From Euryarchaeota archaeon UBA24 (GTDB taxonomy: Archaea; Halobacteriota; Halobacteria; Halobacteriales; Hikarchaeaceae): a DNA stretch of 64,000 nucleotides. Location: assembly GCA_002503845.1 (NCBI GenBank), contig DASO01000014.1:54809-118808 (forward strand). The letters are read 5' to 3'. The position numbers and the translations under genes are program-made. Below, in pieces: positions 25,176 to 32,920 of this stretch (its first letter is position 1; each line of letters begins with the position of its first letter). The notes under the pieces are model-generated. The model did no database searches. It saw only the letters and a list, made by a program, of their open reading frames with translations, and was not told where the DNA came from.

Positions 25176-26363
25176 ATGAAACTCGCTCTAATTGGATTTG
25201 GACAGGCCGGAGGAAAGATAGTTGATAAATTCCTTTTGTACGATAAGCAGACTAAAAGCAACATTGTAAGAGAAGCTGTTGCGATAAATACTGCCAAAGC
25301 TGATTTGATGGGTTTAACTCAGGTTTCGGGTGATAAGAGGATATTAATTGGGCAAGATCGAGTGAAGGGGCACGGAGTAGGCGCAGATAACTCATTGGGC
25401 GCGGAAATTGCAGAAGAGGAACTCGACATTATGCAGAATATTATTGATCAGATACCAACTCATGAAGTGGATGCATTCCTTATTGTTGCAGCATTGGGTG
25501 GGGGGACTGGCTCGGGTGGGGGGCCAATATTAGCCAGACACTTGAAGAAAATATACACGAAGGAGCCAATTTATGGTTTGGGCATAATTCCATCGTTGGA
25601 AGAAGGTGGGATATATACACTGAATGCGGCAAAATCATTTCAAGCATTTGTTCAAGAGACTGATAATTTACTTGCATTTGACAACGATGCGTGGAGAATG
25701 GGAGGGGAGTCTGTTGAGGGAGGTTATGACGCGATAAATGAAGAGATAGTGAGAAGATTTGGAGTCTTGTTTGGAGCAGGGGAAATCCAAGAAGATAATG
25801 ACATTGCAGAATCTGTTGTTGACGCTTCAGAAATTATCAATACGCTTGCAGGAGGAGGTGTGACCACGGTAGGATATGCAGCAGAAGAAGTTCCAGTTCG
25901 AACTAAACGTGGAGGGATATTGGCACGAATTCCAGGAGGAAAGAAAAACGAACAATTCCAAGATAGTGCGAATAATACAAATAGAATCACAAGTTTGATT
26001 CGAAAAGCAACATTGGGGAGATTGACGCTTCCGTGTGAGATCCAGGGTGCAGAGAGGGCGCTTGTTGTTGTATCGGGGCCACCAAACTATCTCAATCGAA
26101 AAGGGATAGAGAAAGGCAGAAGGTGGATAGAAGAAGTGACAGGGAGTATGGAAGTAAGAGGTGGAGATTATCCGATATTAAATGAAAATAAGGTTGGTGC
26201 TGCGGTTATGCTTTCAGGGGTTGTCAATATTCCTAGGATAAAGAATTTGCAGCGGGTTGCAATTGAAGCCCAGGAGAACATGGCCGATATTAGATCCCAA
26301 AGTGAAGAGAGATTGCGGGAGTTAATTGAGGAGGGCACAGATGATCTGGAACCACTATTCTAG
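25176..26363 (+). CDS. cetZ: CetZ tubulin/FtsZ-superfamily cytoskeletal protein
   Basis: GTP-binding cytoskeletal protein, 395 residues, of the CetZ group that controls cell shape in Haloferax. The start at 25176 gives MKLALIGFGQAGGK; an upstream start at 25149 has no family support. The tubulin signature GGGTGSG is at residues 108-114 and DNDAWR and NEEIV lie in the nucleotide/T7 region. The RVKGHGVGADN segment is typical of CetZ rather than FtsZ. The next gene starts 23 bases inside it, so the two are coupled. Confidence 0.92.
   Translation: MKLALIGFGQAGGKIVDKFLLYDKQTKSNIVREAVAINTAKADLMGLTQVSGDKRILIGQDRVKGHGVGADNSLGAEIAEEELDIMQNIIDQIPTHEVDAFLIVAALGGGTGSGGGPILARHLKKIYTKEPIYGLGIIPSLEEGGIYTLNAAKSFQAFVQETDNLLAFDNDAWRMGGESVEGGYDAINEEIVRRFGVLFGAGEIQEDNDIAESVVDASEIINTLAGGGVTTVGYAAEEVPVRTKRGGILARIPGGKKNEQFQDSANNTNRITSLIRKATLGRLTLPCEIQGAERALVVVSGPPNYLNRKGIEKGRRWIEEVTGSMEVRGGDYPILNENKVGAAVMLSGVVNIPRIKNLQRVAIEAQENMADIRSQSEERLRELIEEGTDDLEPLF
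26328..26334 (+). promoter_or_regulatory. Ribosome binding site inside the 3' end of cetZ
   Basis: GAGGAGG lies within the last codons of cetZ, six bases before the ATG at 26341. It fixes the start of the downstream membrane protein, as against the in-frame TTG at 26326, and supports translational coupling. Confidence 0.6.
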
Positions 26364-27114
26364 ATGGATTCCAATAGTAATTGGAATTATATTAATAGGG
26401 GGAATGGTTGGCGCTACATCCATAGAACAAGGAGGGGTTGACCAGGTAGAAATTGGAAGTGACATAATAGTGCAGACAGTGGTGACAGAATTGTATACGA
26501 CAAATACAGGTCCCATAGACGTATGGACATTGAGGGGGGAATCTTTACTCGAGAGCGTGACGTGGACAGTGACAGAAATTAATGCAGCAGATCGCCCTAT
26601 CCAAGGTTCCAAGAAAGTGTATGCGGGAAAGGTTTTTGAACACGGTGTTAGCTTAGATGATTCGGTTGTGAAAATAATAGTAGAGGTTTCGGGGACTATT
26701 CCAGAAGTATCAGACTGGAAATATGAGCCAGCACAGAAAATTTTGGTTATGGAGCTCTCTCAAGTTCGACTAGGGGGTACAGAAAATGTAATTGGAATTA
26801 TAGAAGCTTCACCGTATAATCCAGAGAGTAAACTTGCAAGGGAGGCTATAGACAAGGCAAATGTGGTCGTCGAAGAGTCAAAGGATATGGATGCTCAACA
26901 AACAATCGAAAATGCCATCTCAGCATACGATGTGGGGAACTTTAAAAATGCGAAAGATTTAGCGAGACAAGCGGAAGAAAATGCTATTGCACTGGAAAAT
27001 AGCCAAGAAAGAAAAGGATTGATATTGAATATTGTTGGAGTTGTGATGGTCGTGGCACTTATTGGAGGGGCGATAATATGGTATCAGTCTACACGGCACA
27101 AAAGTAGACTTTAA
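26341..27114 (+). CDS. Hypothetical bitopic membrane protein cotranscribed with cetZ
   Basis: 257 residues, family not recognised. A hydrophobic segment at about residues 8-26 (signal peptide or membrane span) is followed by a beta-rich region (about 35-150), a charged helical region (about 155-215, Ala/Glu/Lys-rich with heptad-like spacing) and a second span at about 227-245 with a short basic tail. This suggests an exported domain held by a C-terminal anchor. It starts inside cetZ and its stop overlaps cofC by one base (TAATG). A role with CetZ at the membrane is suggested by context only. Confidence 0.68.
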   Translation: MIWNHYSRWIPIVIGIILIGGMVGATSIEQGGVDQVEIGSDIIVQTVVTELYTTNTGPIDVWTLRGESLLESVTWTVTEINAADRPIQGSKKVYAGKVFEHGVSLDDSVVKIIVEVSGTIPEVSDWKYEPAQKILVMELSQVRLGGTENVIGIIEASPYNPESKLAREAIDKANVVVEESKDMDAQQTIENAISAYDVGNFKNAKDLARQAEENAIALENSQERKGLILNIVGVVMVVALIGGAIIWYQSTRHKSRL

Positions 27115-27737
27115 TGCGAGTCGTAATTCCATTTGCTCCGCGCGATCCAAAAACTAGATTATCAGAAATCCTCAATGTAGAAGAGCGTCATTCGTTTGCG
27201 GAAGTGATGTTAGAAGATGTTGCAGTGGCAGTGGAAATGGCAGGTGGAATCCCAGAGATACTATCTACAGATAGGATAGAGAGTCGGTGGAAAGTTATAG
27301 TAGATGATAGGCCGTTGTCAGTTGCTGTGAATGGAGTGCTAGAAAACTCGAAGATGCCCATAGCCATTGTGATGAGCGATTTGGCCATTGCAACGGCAGA
27401 TTCTATACGAAGATTATTAGAATCCGAAGGCGAAATTTCAATTGTTCCAGGAAATTTAGGGGGAACTAACGCTTTTGTGACACGGAGAGAAGATTTTAGA
27501 GTGGATTACCATGGTACCTCATACCTTGATCATGTGAAAATAGCTGAGGAGATTGGATCAAATGTGACCAAGGTGGATTCGTTTAGACTCGCGACTGATA
27601 TCGATGTTAAAGAAGATTTAATTGAAATATTAATTCACGGAGAGGGGAAATCTCGAGATTGGCTGATAGAAAGGGGATTCCATTTAGAAGTGAAGGGACA
27701 GAATCGGGTGGGAGTATATAGGAGCGAAATGAGATGA
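27114..27737 (+). CDS. cofC: 2-phospho-L-lactate guanylyltransferase CofC
   Basis: Nucleotidyltransferase that activates phospholactate (or a related phospho-acid) with GTP for coenzyme F420 assembly. 207 residues, with the family N terminus VVIPFAPRDPKTRLS and the nucleotide-sugar-transferase-like VMSDLAIA (about residues 82-89) and GNLGGTNA motifs. It overlaps the preceding gene by one base and cofG by four (ATGA), so all four genes from cetZ form one coupled operon. Confidence 0.9.
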   Translation: MRVVIPFAPRDPKTRLSEILNVEERHSFAEVMLEDVAVAVEMAGGIPEILSTDRIESRWKVIVDDRPLSVAVNGVLENSKMPIAIVMSDLAIATADSIRRLLESEGEISIVPGNLGGTNAFVTRREDFRVDYHGTSYLDHVKIAEEIGSNVTKVDSFRLATDIDVKEDLIEILIHGEGKSRDWLIERGFHLEVKGQNRVGVYRSEMR

Positions 27738-28831
27738 TAATAGGAGAAGAGAAATATGGGATCGAAATGGAATTTAAACAAAAAGAAGTTAGAGAACTAC
27801 TTTCAGTTGGTCCGGATGATGTGGAGACTAATTCGACGTTGACTTATGCAAAAAATGTATTCATACCTTTAACAACAGCTTGCAGGTATACATGTACCTA
27901 CTGTACTTATTTTGATCCCCCGGGGAAAGCATCTTTATTATCACCGGAAGATGTGAGGGAGATTGTAAAAAAGGGGATTGAACTAGGTTGTACAGAGGCA
28001 CTATTTACTTTTGGAGACGATCCGGATGAAAGGTATGTTGAGATTTATAGAAAATTGAATGAATGGGGCCATAAATCAATACACACGTATCTTGAAGAAA
28101 TGTGTGAAATGTGTCTAGAAGAGGGGATACTTCCACATTCTAATCCGGGAGACCAGACGCGGGAACAGATGGAGAAAGTTGCAAGAGTGAATGCTAGTAT
28201 GGGCGTCATGTTGGAAACTGTAGCAGAGGTTAAAGCTCACGGAGGTGTGAGGAAAAAAAATCCAGGACAGAGGCTCAATACATTGAAGATTGCAGGAGAA
28301 CTCAAAGTGCCATTTACAACAGGGATATTAGTAGGAATTGGGGAAACGGAAGAAGACAGGGTAAAAAGTCTTCTTGCCATTCGGGAGATGAATGAAAGAT
28401 ACGGCCACATACAGGAAGTAATTATCCAACCGGTAGTTGAAAATGTGCGTTGGAAGGGGGGAACTCCTTCGTTAGAGTCTATGCGAAAGGTGGTGAGCAT
28501 GGCTCGGTATTGTTTACCTGAAGAAGTCTCAATTCAAGTTCCACCTAATTTGGCTTCTATTAGAAATTTTTTAGACTGTGGGATTGATGATTTAGGAGGA
28601 ATTTCTCCGGTCACAATAGACCACATAAACCCAGATTATGCATGGCCTGCTCTGCAGGAGTTGGGATCGATTGCCACAGAGATGGGGGTTTCTCTTGAAG
28701 AGAGACTGCCAATATATAATCGATTTATAAAGAAAGATGGGTGGGTTTCGACTGAAATTAGGCAGGCTATAGAGGCAAGAAATAGATCGGGAGAAAGGTA
28801 TCGAAGGATACTCAATGGTGTCAAAATTTAA
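27734..28831 (+). CDS. cofG: 7,8-didemethyl-8-hydroxy-5-deazariboflavin synthase subunit CofG
   Basis: Radical-SAM half of Fo synthase, which builds the deazaflavin chromophore of F420 from aminouracil and tyrosine. The [4Fe-4S] motif C50-X3-C54-X2-C57 sits in TTACRYTCTYC. 365 residues is typical. Its partner CofH is encoded convergently 13 bases downstream, so the two halves are adjacent but on opposite strands and not in one operon. Confidence 0.92.
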   Translation: MIIGEEKYGIEMEFKQKEVRELLSVGPDDVETNSTLTYAKNVFIPLTTACRYTCTYCTYFDPPGKASLLSPEDVREIVKKGIELGCTEALFTFGDDPDERYVEIYRKLNEWGHKSIHTYLEEMCEMCLEEGILPHSNPGDQTREQMEKVARVNASMGVMLETVAEVKAHGGVRKKNPGQRLNTLKIAGELKVPFTTGILVGIGETEEDRVKSLLAIREMNERYGHIQEVIIQPVVENVRWKGGTPSLESMRKVVSMARYCLPEEVSIQVPPNLASIRNFLDCGIDDLGGISPVTIDHINPDYAWPALQELGSIATEMGVSLEERLPIYNRFIKKDGWVSTEIRQAIEARNRSGERYRRILNGVKI

Positions 28832-28844
28832 AAAATTGGACGTA

Positions 28845-30227
28845 TTAAGAAAGAATTGTTGAAGGAATTGTTTTTGAAAGCATAGGAGTTCCATCGGCTC
28901 TAGGACCAAGAGTAGGGCCAAATGGTGGGCAATCTGTATCTAACTCTACAATTTGGTCATAAGTAGTAGTTCTCTCTGCAGGGATTCTACCAACAGCGGT
29001 GATCATCCCTACATATTCATTGAAGCTTCGGAATTGGCCAAACTTACCTCCTGCACGAGTGGTTATTTCTTCAGTTAAGAGAGTTCCCATGAAATCATTT
29101 GCCCCACAAGATAGCATTTTAAGACCTTGAGAATCTCCAAATTTTACCCAAGATGATTGGATGTTATCAATATTGTCAAGAAATAGTCTAGAAACTGCCA
29201 TCAGTAATTCATCTTCGGAAGGAGTTGCTCCGGTAGAGACAATTCCACGTTTATGCAACGGGGTATTAGGATAGACAAAAGAAAGTGGGACAAACTCATT
29301 GATCATTTGGGTTCTATCTTGAAGATCTCGTATGACTTCGAGATGCATCGCCCGATGCATTTCGTTTTCTACATGTCCATACATGATAGTTGCAGTTAAG
29401 GGGAGATTTTCAGCTGCGGCAGCTTCCATGGCACATACCCACTCGGTGGTAGAGATTTTACCAGGACAAATGATCTCCCTTACTTCGTCCACCAAAATTT
29501 CTGCTGCAGTTCCAGGTACAGAGTTCAATCCCGATTTCTTGAGTTCATGGTAGACATCTCGATAACTCCAATCGGTTCCACGTTTTGCATGATCAGCTTC
29601 TTCTGGAGTTATAGAGTGTACGTGAATTTGATCCACTTTCATGGCGCGAATTTGGTCACAATAAGTTCCAGGGTCTACATGGTAGTTTTCAGCTGATTTA
29701 TAATGAATAGAATTGTGATATTCGGGGGAGGAATTTAAAATTTCCCTATGCTCAGAATTGAGAACTAATGCGGGGTGAAGTCCAGAAACTGAACAGACCT
29801 CAGAGATGCCCAGATTGAGTGCATCTTCAACTGTTTTTCGAGAGGTTTCAGGGGTTTTAGTGAATCCATTATGGTGCCCATTATAACGTTTTTCGAACAA
29901 ATATGCGGAGTCTTTAAAATTGCAGAATAAACAGCCAGTATTGCAAGCAGTGGTTATATTATTATTGAGATTTGCAACAAAAGTTACAACTTCTCCTGCT
30001 ACTTCTGCTCTTCGTTGGTCCGCGGCTTGTAGAACTTGTTCTTTCCTAAGGGGATCTATTCCAAGAGTATCAGTCCCAGTGGTGAGTAGTTCTACTGCAT
30101 CATCTACATTTAACCGAGAGCCGCTTCTAGCTTTATCCAGTGCATTTTCAAAGGACTGATCAGTGATAGGCAGGTGATCAAAAGTAAAAGGTGCACGAGA
30201 AGTAGCGGCCATTCTGTGTGATTTCAT
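28845..30227 (-). CDS. cofH: Fo synthase subunit CofH (aminouracil-tyrosine hydroxyphenyl transferase)
   Basis: Radical-SAM enzyme that joins the tyrosine side chain to 5-amino-6-ribitylaminouracil, the first step of deazaflavin formation. The cluster motif is C95-X3-C99-X2-C102 (TTACNTGCLFC). 460 residues matches haloarchaeal CofH. A second ATG five codons in is also possible. It lies 20 bases downstream of RaSEA on the same strand and is probably cotranscribed with it. Confidence 0.9.
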   Translation of the reverse strand: MKSHRMAATSRAPFTFDHLPITDQSFENALDKARSGSRLNVDDAVELLTTGTDTLGIDPLRKEQVLQAADQRRAEVAGEVVTFVANLNNNITTACNTGCLFCNFKDSAYLFEKRYNGHHNGFTKTPETSRKTVEDALNLGISEVCSVSGLHPALVLNSEHREILNSSPEYHNSIHYKSAENYHVDPGTYCDQIRAMKVDQIHVHSITPEEADHAKRGTDWSYRDVYHELKKSGLNSVPGTAAEILVDEVREIICPGKISTTEWVCAMEAAAAENLPLTATIMYGHVENEMHRAMHLEVIRDLQDRTQMINEFVPLSFVYPNTPLHKRGIVSTGATPSEDELLMAVSRLFLDNIDNIQSSWVKFGDSQGLKMLSCGANDFMGTLLTEEITTRAGGKFGQFRSFNEYVGMITAVGRIPAERTTTYDQIVELDTDCPPFGPTLGPRADGTPMLSKTIPSTILS

Positions 30228-30247
30228 GCACTGCGAAGAATAAAAGA

Positions 30248-31315
30248 TTAATGAAGAAGAGGTAGGTTGTACCCGGTTTCATGTTCTAGTATGAAATTCC
30301 ATGTATCTTGGCAATTGCAAGAAGGTTCAGACAATACAGAAGGATCTTGTCGAAGATTGAAATCTTTGATAGAATGAAATACTTTTTCGTCGCAAGACCC
30401 ACAGTTGTGAGGACCGCGGTTGGATCCAGATCCGACTGGATCGGAAACAACAATTACATTGGTTTTCACCGTTTCGCGTAGGACGTGAGAAATAGACCAT
30501 AGCCAGGGTGGCCGATATCCGTGTGAAAAGTAAAGCCGCTCGACAAGAGTGTGTCGTTGGACATTCGAGGGATTCATTGAAACAGTGTGTGCATAAGGAC
30601 TTACTTGGTTGATAGAATCGATCATGTCGGTTATGGATTCAGATTCGGATAAAAAGGGAGGTTTCAATAGTAAATATGCTTTTATTCCGGCTCCTGCTTG
30701 GTTCGCTACATCACTTGCAATGGTGAAATCTTCGAAGGTGAAATATTTGTTAATGCAATCTTTCCGGATACGATCAGAGGTTGTCTCGAGACCAATTGCG
30801 ATGTCTACGGATAGATTCATATTTGTAAAATCTGAAATTTTTGATTCAGTGACAAAATCAGGAAGGCTCTCAATAACAATTCTATCACGATTGGAGAATA
30901 TTTCTGCTATTGATTTTCTAGTCACAGAAGGAACTTCACGTTCGTCGAAAAAAGATCCAGAAGTATAAATTTTTACTTGTCCACAGGATATATTTTGTTG
31001 TTTCTCATAATCTAATGCGACTGTTACTTGGGTGAGTAAGTTCTCGTGGGAAACAGATCCACCCTTGACAGATTCTGCAACATACCCACACATAGTGCAT
31101 CCGCCGGCTCGAGCCCACCTACATCCACCGGTATTAAGGATGATGGTGAGAGAATTATAAATACCAGAAGGAGTATTATCCTCATCAATCCAAACTCGAG
31201 TGGGAAATTTTGGGTCGTGGGTTTTCTGATTGCGGGACCGTATTTCTCTCATCGTGAGATTGTGTGCGTCCATTCCTTTTCCAAGTTCATAGACGCTGGA
31301 AGAGGGTTCACTCAT
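30248..31315 (-). CDS. Archaeosine biosynthesis radical-SAM protein RaSEA
   Basis: Radical-SAM lyase that works with ArcS: ArcS adds lysine to preQ0 at tRNA position 15 and RaSEA cleaves it to leave the formamidine of archaeosine. 355 residues. Cluster cysteines appear as C65, C73 and C76 in NTGGCRWARAGGCTMCGY, a CX7CX2C arrangement unlike the common CX3CX2C. A Cys-rich stretch (CGSCDEK, then CNC) near the C terminus may bind another metal. arcS and tgtA lie on the same strand just upstream, beyond an inserted plus-strand gene pair. Confidence 0.85.
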   Translation of the reverse strand: MSEPSSSVYELGKGMDAHNLTMREIRSRNQKTHDPKFPTRVWIDEDNTPSGIYNSLTIILNTGGCRWARAGGCTMCGYVAESVKGGSVSHENLLTQVTVALDYEKQQNISCGQVKIYTSGSFFDEREVPSVTRKSIAEIFSNRDRIVIESLPDFVTESKISDFTNMNLSVDIAIGLETTSDRIRKDCINKYFTFEDFTIASDVANQAGAGIKAYLLLKPPFLSESESITDMIDSINQVSPYAHTVSMNPSNVQRHTLVERLYFSHGYRPPWLWSISHVLRETVKTNVIVVSDPVGSGSNRGPHNCGSCDEKVFHSIKDFNLRQDPSVLSEPSCNCQDTWNFILEHETGYNLPLLH

Positions 31316-31425
31316 GATAAGAATGAGACTATGGGGGTGTAAAACAAGTGCGGAAATAGAAATATCAAACGTGGGGGGGTTGGGTTTACCGGAAAATACT
31401 ATTCATAGGGAGACTAGGGAGTATC

Positions 31426-32562
31426 ATGAGTAAAGGAAAACCAGAAAAAAATAAAAGGATAAATGTCCCAGACGAAGCTTGGGAAGAATATATAATTGAT
31501 GCTGATTTCCATCTCAACTTATTTGACCCAAAAGAATATTTAGAGTACATTGAAGATCCCCGATTAAAGAAAAAAATAGAAGTTGGAGGGATTCCTAAAG
31601 GGGTGACGGGTGGGTGGGTTTTCCCATATGCCCATCATATTGCTGATTCGCTTAATACGCAAGGGACAGCGTTGGTTGCAGAAGATATAGATGGATTGAA
31701 GAAGCAATATGCAATTGACGCAGTGATAGTCGGACCGGGGATGATTAACCTACCAACAGCACGGTATCCAATTGTAAAAAATGCGATAGTAAGAGCATAT
31801 AACGACTACATAGTAGACAAAGTTATCGATGTGAAAAATGGCATTTATGGATTGGCGATAGTCCCCCAGTGGGACCCGGCAGCATGTGTAGAAGAAATAG
31901 AAAGAATGAAGGGAGAGAAGGGGATCGTAGGAGTTCAAGGGTGGTATAGCCCTCAGACTTTATTTGGTGCGATGGAATATGAGGAAATGCACAGAGAATT
32001 GGTAAAGGAAAAATTACCATTAGTTTTACACGGTAGTGGGTTTACGTCTAGGTTTGATTTACTAGGAAACTCGATGAAATCGGTCGTCGAAGCTTTGACT
32101 TTGTCTTGGACGTACAATGCCATGGCAAATGTACTGAATCTTATATTTACAGGGACATTTGATCGGCACGAGGATCTGAAAGTAGTGATACAAGAAGCAG
32201 GTACTAACTGGGTTCCTTTTGCATCTCTAAGAGCTGATGAATGCTATTATGCATTACCAGAAGATGTGATGCTTTCACACAGAATGTTCGAAGATGAAAA
32301 TGATTATTTGAAGCATATGCCAAGTGAGTATTTCTTTAAGAATATGTACTATACAACACAACCAATAGCCCTTCCAAAAAACCCTGATCATGTTAAATCC
32401 ATGTTCGAAATGTGTAGGGCTTCGGAAACATTCTTATATTCAAGTGATTGGCCTCACAATACATTCGATCCTCCAAATTGGTTGTTTAATAACAGAGGTA
32501 TAGACAAAGAGACTCGGGCGAGAATTTGCCATGGTAATTCAAAGGAAGTATTCAGAATATAA
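31426..32562 (+). CDS. Amidohydrolase-2 (ACMSD-like) family metal-dependent hydrolase, module B
   Basis: 378-residue paralogue of the enzyme at 15577-16638. The first metal motif is IDADFH (D25, D27, H29), then LPLVLHGSG, VIQEAGTNWVP and the final YSSDWPH near residue 345. An N-terminal extension of about 15 charged residues is extra. The two enzymes share the same motif order yet are clearly diverged in sequence. It is followed one base later by its own Rieske protein. TATA-like AATACTATTCATA lies about 26 bases upstream. Substrate unknown. Confidence 0.82.
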   Translation: MSKGKPEKNKRINVPDEAWEEYIIDADFHLNLFDPKEYLEYIEDPRLKKKIEVGGIPKGVTGGWVFPYAHHIADSLNTQGTALVAEDIDGLKKQYAIDAVIVGPGMINLPTARYPIVKNAIVRAYNDYIVDKVIDVKNGIYGLAIVPQWDPAACVEEIERMKGEKGIVGVQGWYSPQTLFGAMEYEEMHRELVKEKLPLVLHGSGFTSRFDLLGNSMKSVVEALTLSWTYNAMANVLNLIFTGTFDRHEDLKVVIQEAGTNWVPFASLRADECYYALPEDVMLSHRMFEDENDYLKHMPSEYFFKNMYYTTQPIALPKNPDHVKSMFEMCRASETFLYSSDWPHNTFDPPNWLFNNRGIDKETRARICHGNSKEVFRI

Positions 32563-32563
32563 T

Positions 32564-32920
32564 ATGCGAGAGAAAATTATTGGCAGGATTGAGGATTTCC
32601 CAGAGGGCAGAGGGACGGGGGTAAAATTGGGGGGTTTGAAGATAGCGGTTTTTAACATAGATGGTAAATTGTATGCAATTCATGATAGTTGTCCACACAA
32701 ACATGCCCCATTGCACGAGTCAGGAACAAACAGATACAATAGTGAAAAATGTGGAGGAACATTTCTTGGTGAAATAGATTTGGAATTAAAGATGATTAAA
32801 TGTCCCTGGCATGGGTTACGATTTGATCTCGAAACGGGAGAGAGTCCGGTATTAAAGAGAAAAATACCAGTCTATAATGTGGTCGTTCGGGAAGATGGAG
32901 AGGTTGCAGTTGTTGTTTAG
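32564..32920 (+). CDS. Rieske [2Fe-2S] ferredoxin-like protein, module B
   Basis: 118 residues from the ATG at 32564 (MREKIIG), one base after the amidohydrolase stop; an in-frame ATG at 32531 would run back into that gene. Ligands are C43-P-H45 and C80-P-W-H83 with 34 residues between the pairs, again far longer than in classic Rieske ferredoxins. The inserted loop differs in sequence from module A and carries an extra Cys (KCGG). Its stop overlaps the end of arcS, which converges from the other side. Confidence 0.87.
   Translation: MREKIIGRIEDFPEGRGTGVKLGGLKIAVFNIDGKLYAIHDSCPHKHAPLHESGTNRYNSEKCGGTFLGEIDLELKMIKCPWHGLRFDLETGESPVLKRKIPVYNVVVREDGEVAVVV

Noticed and set aside
25176..26363. Annotation as FtsZ
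   Set aside because: The RVKGHGVGADN and DNDAWR segments and the coupled archaeal context fit CetZ; FtsZ would show different loops and length.
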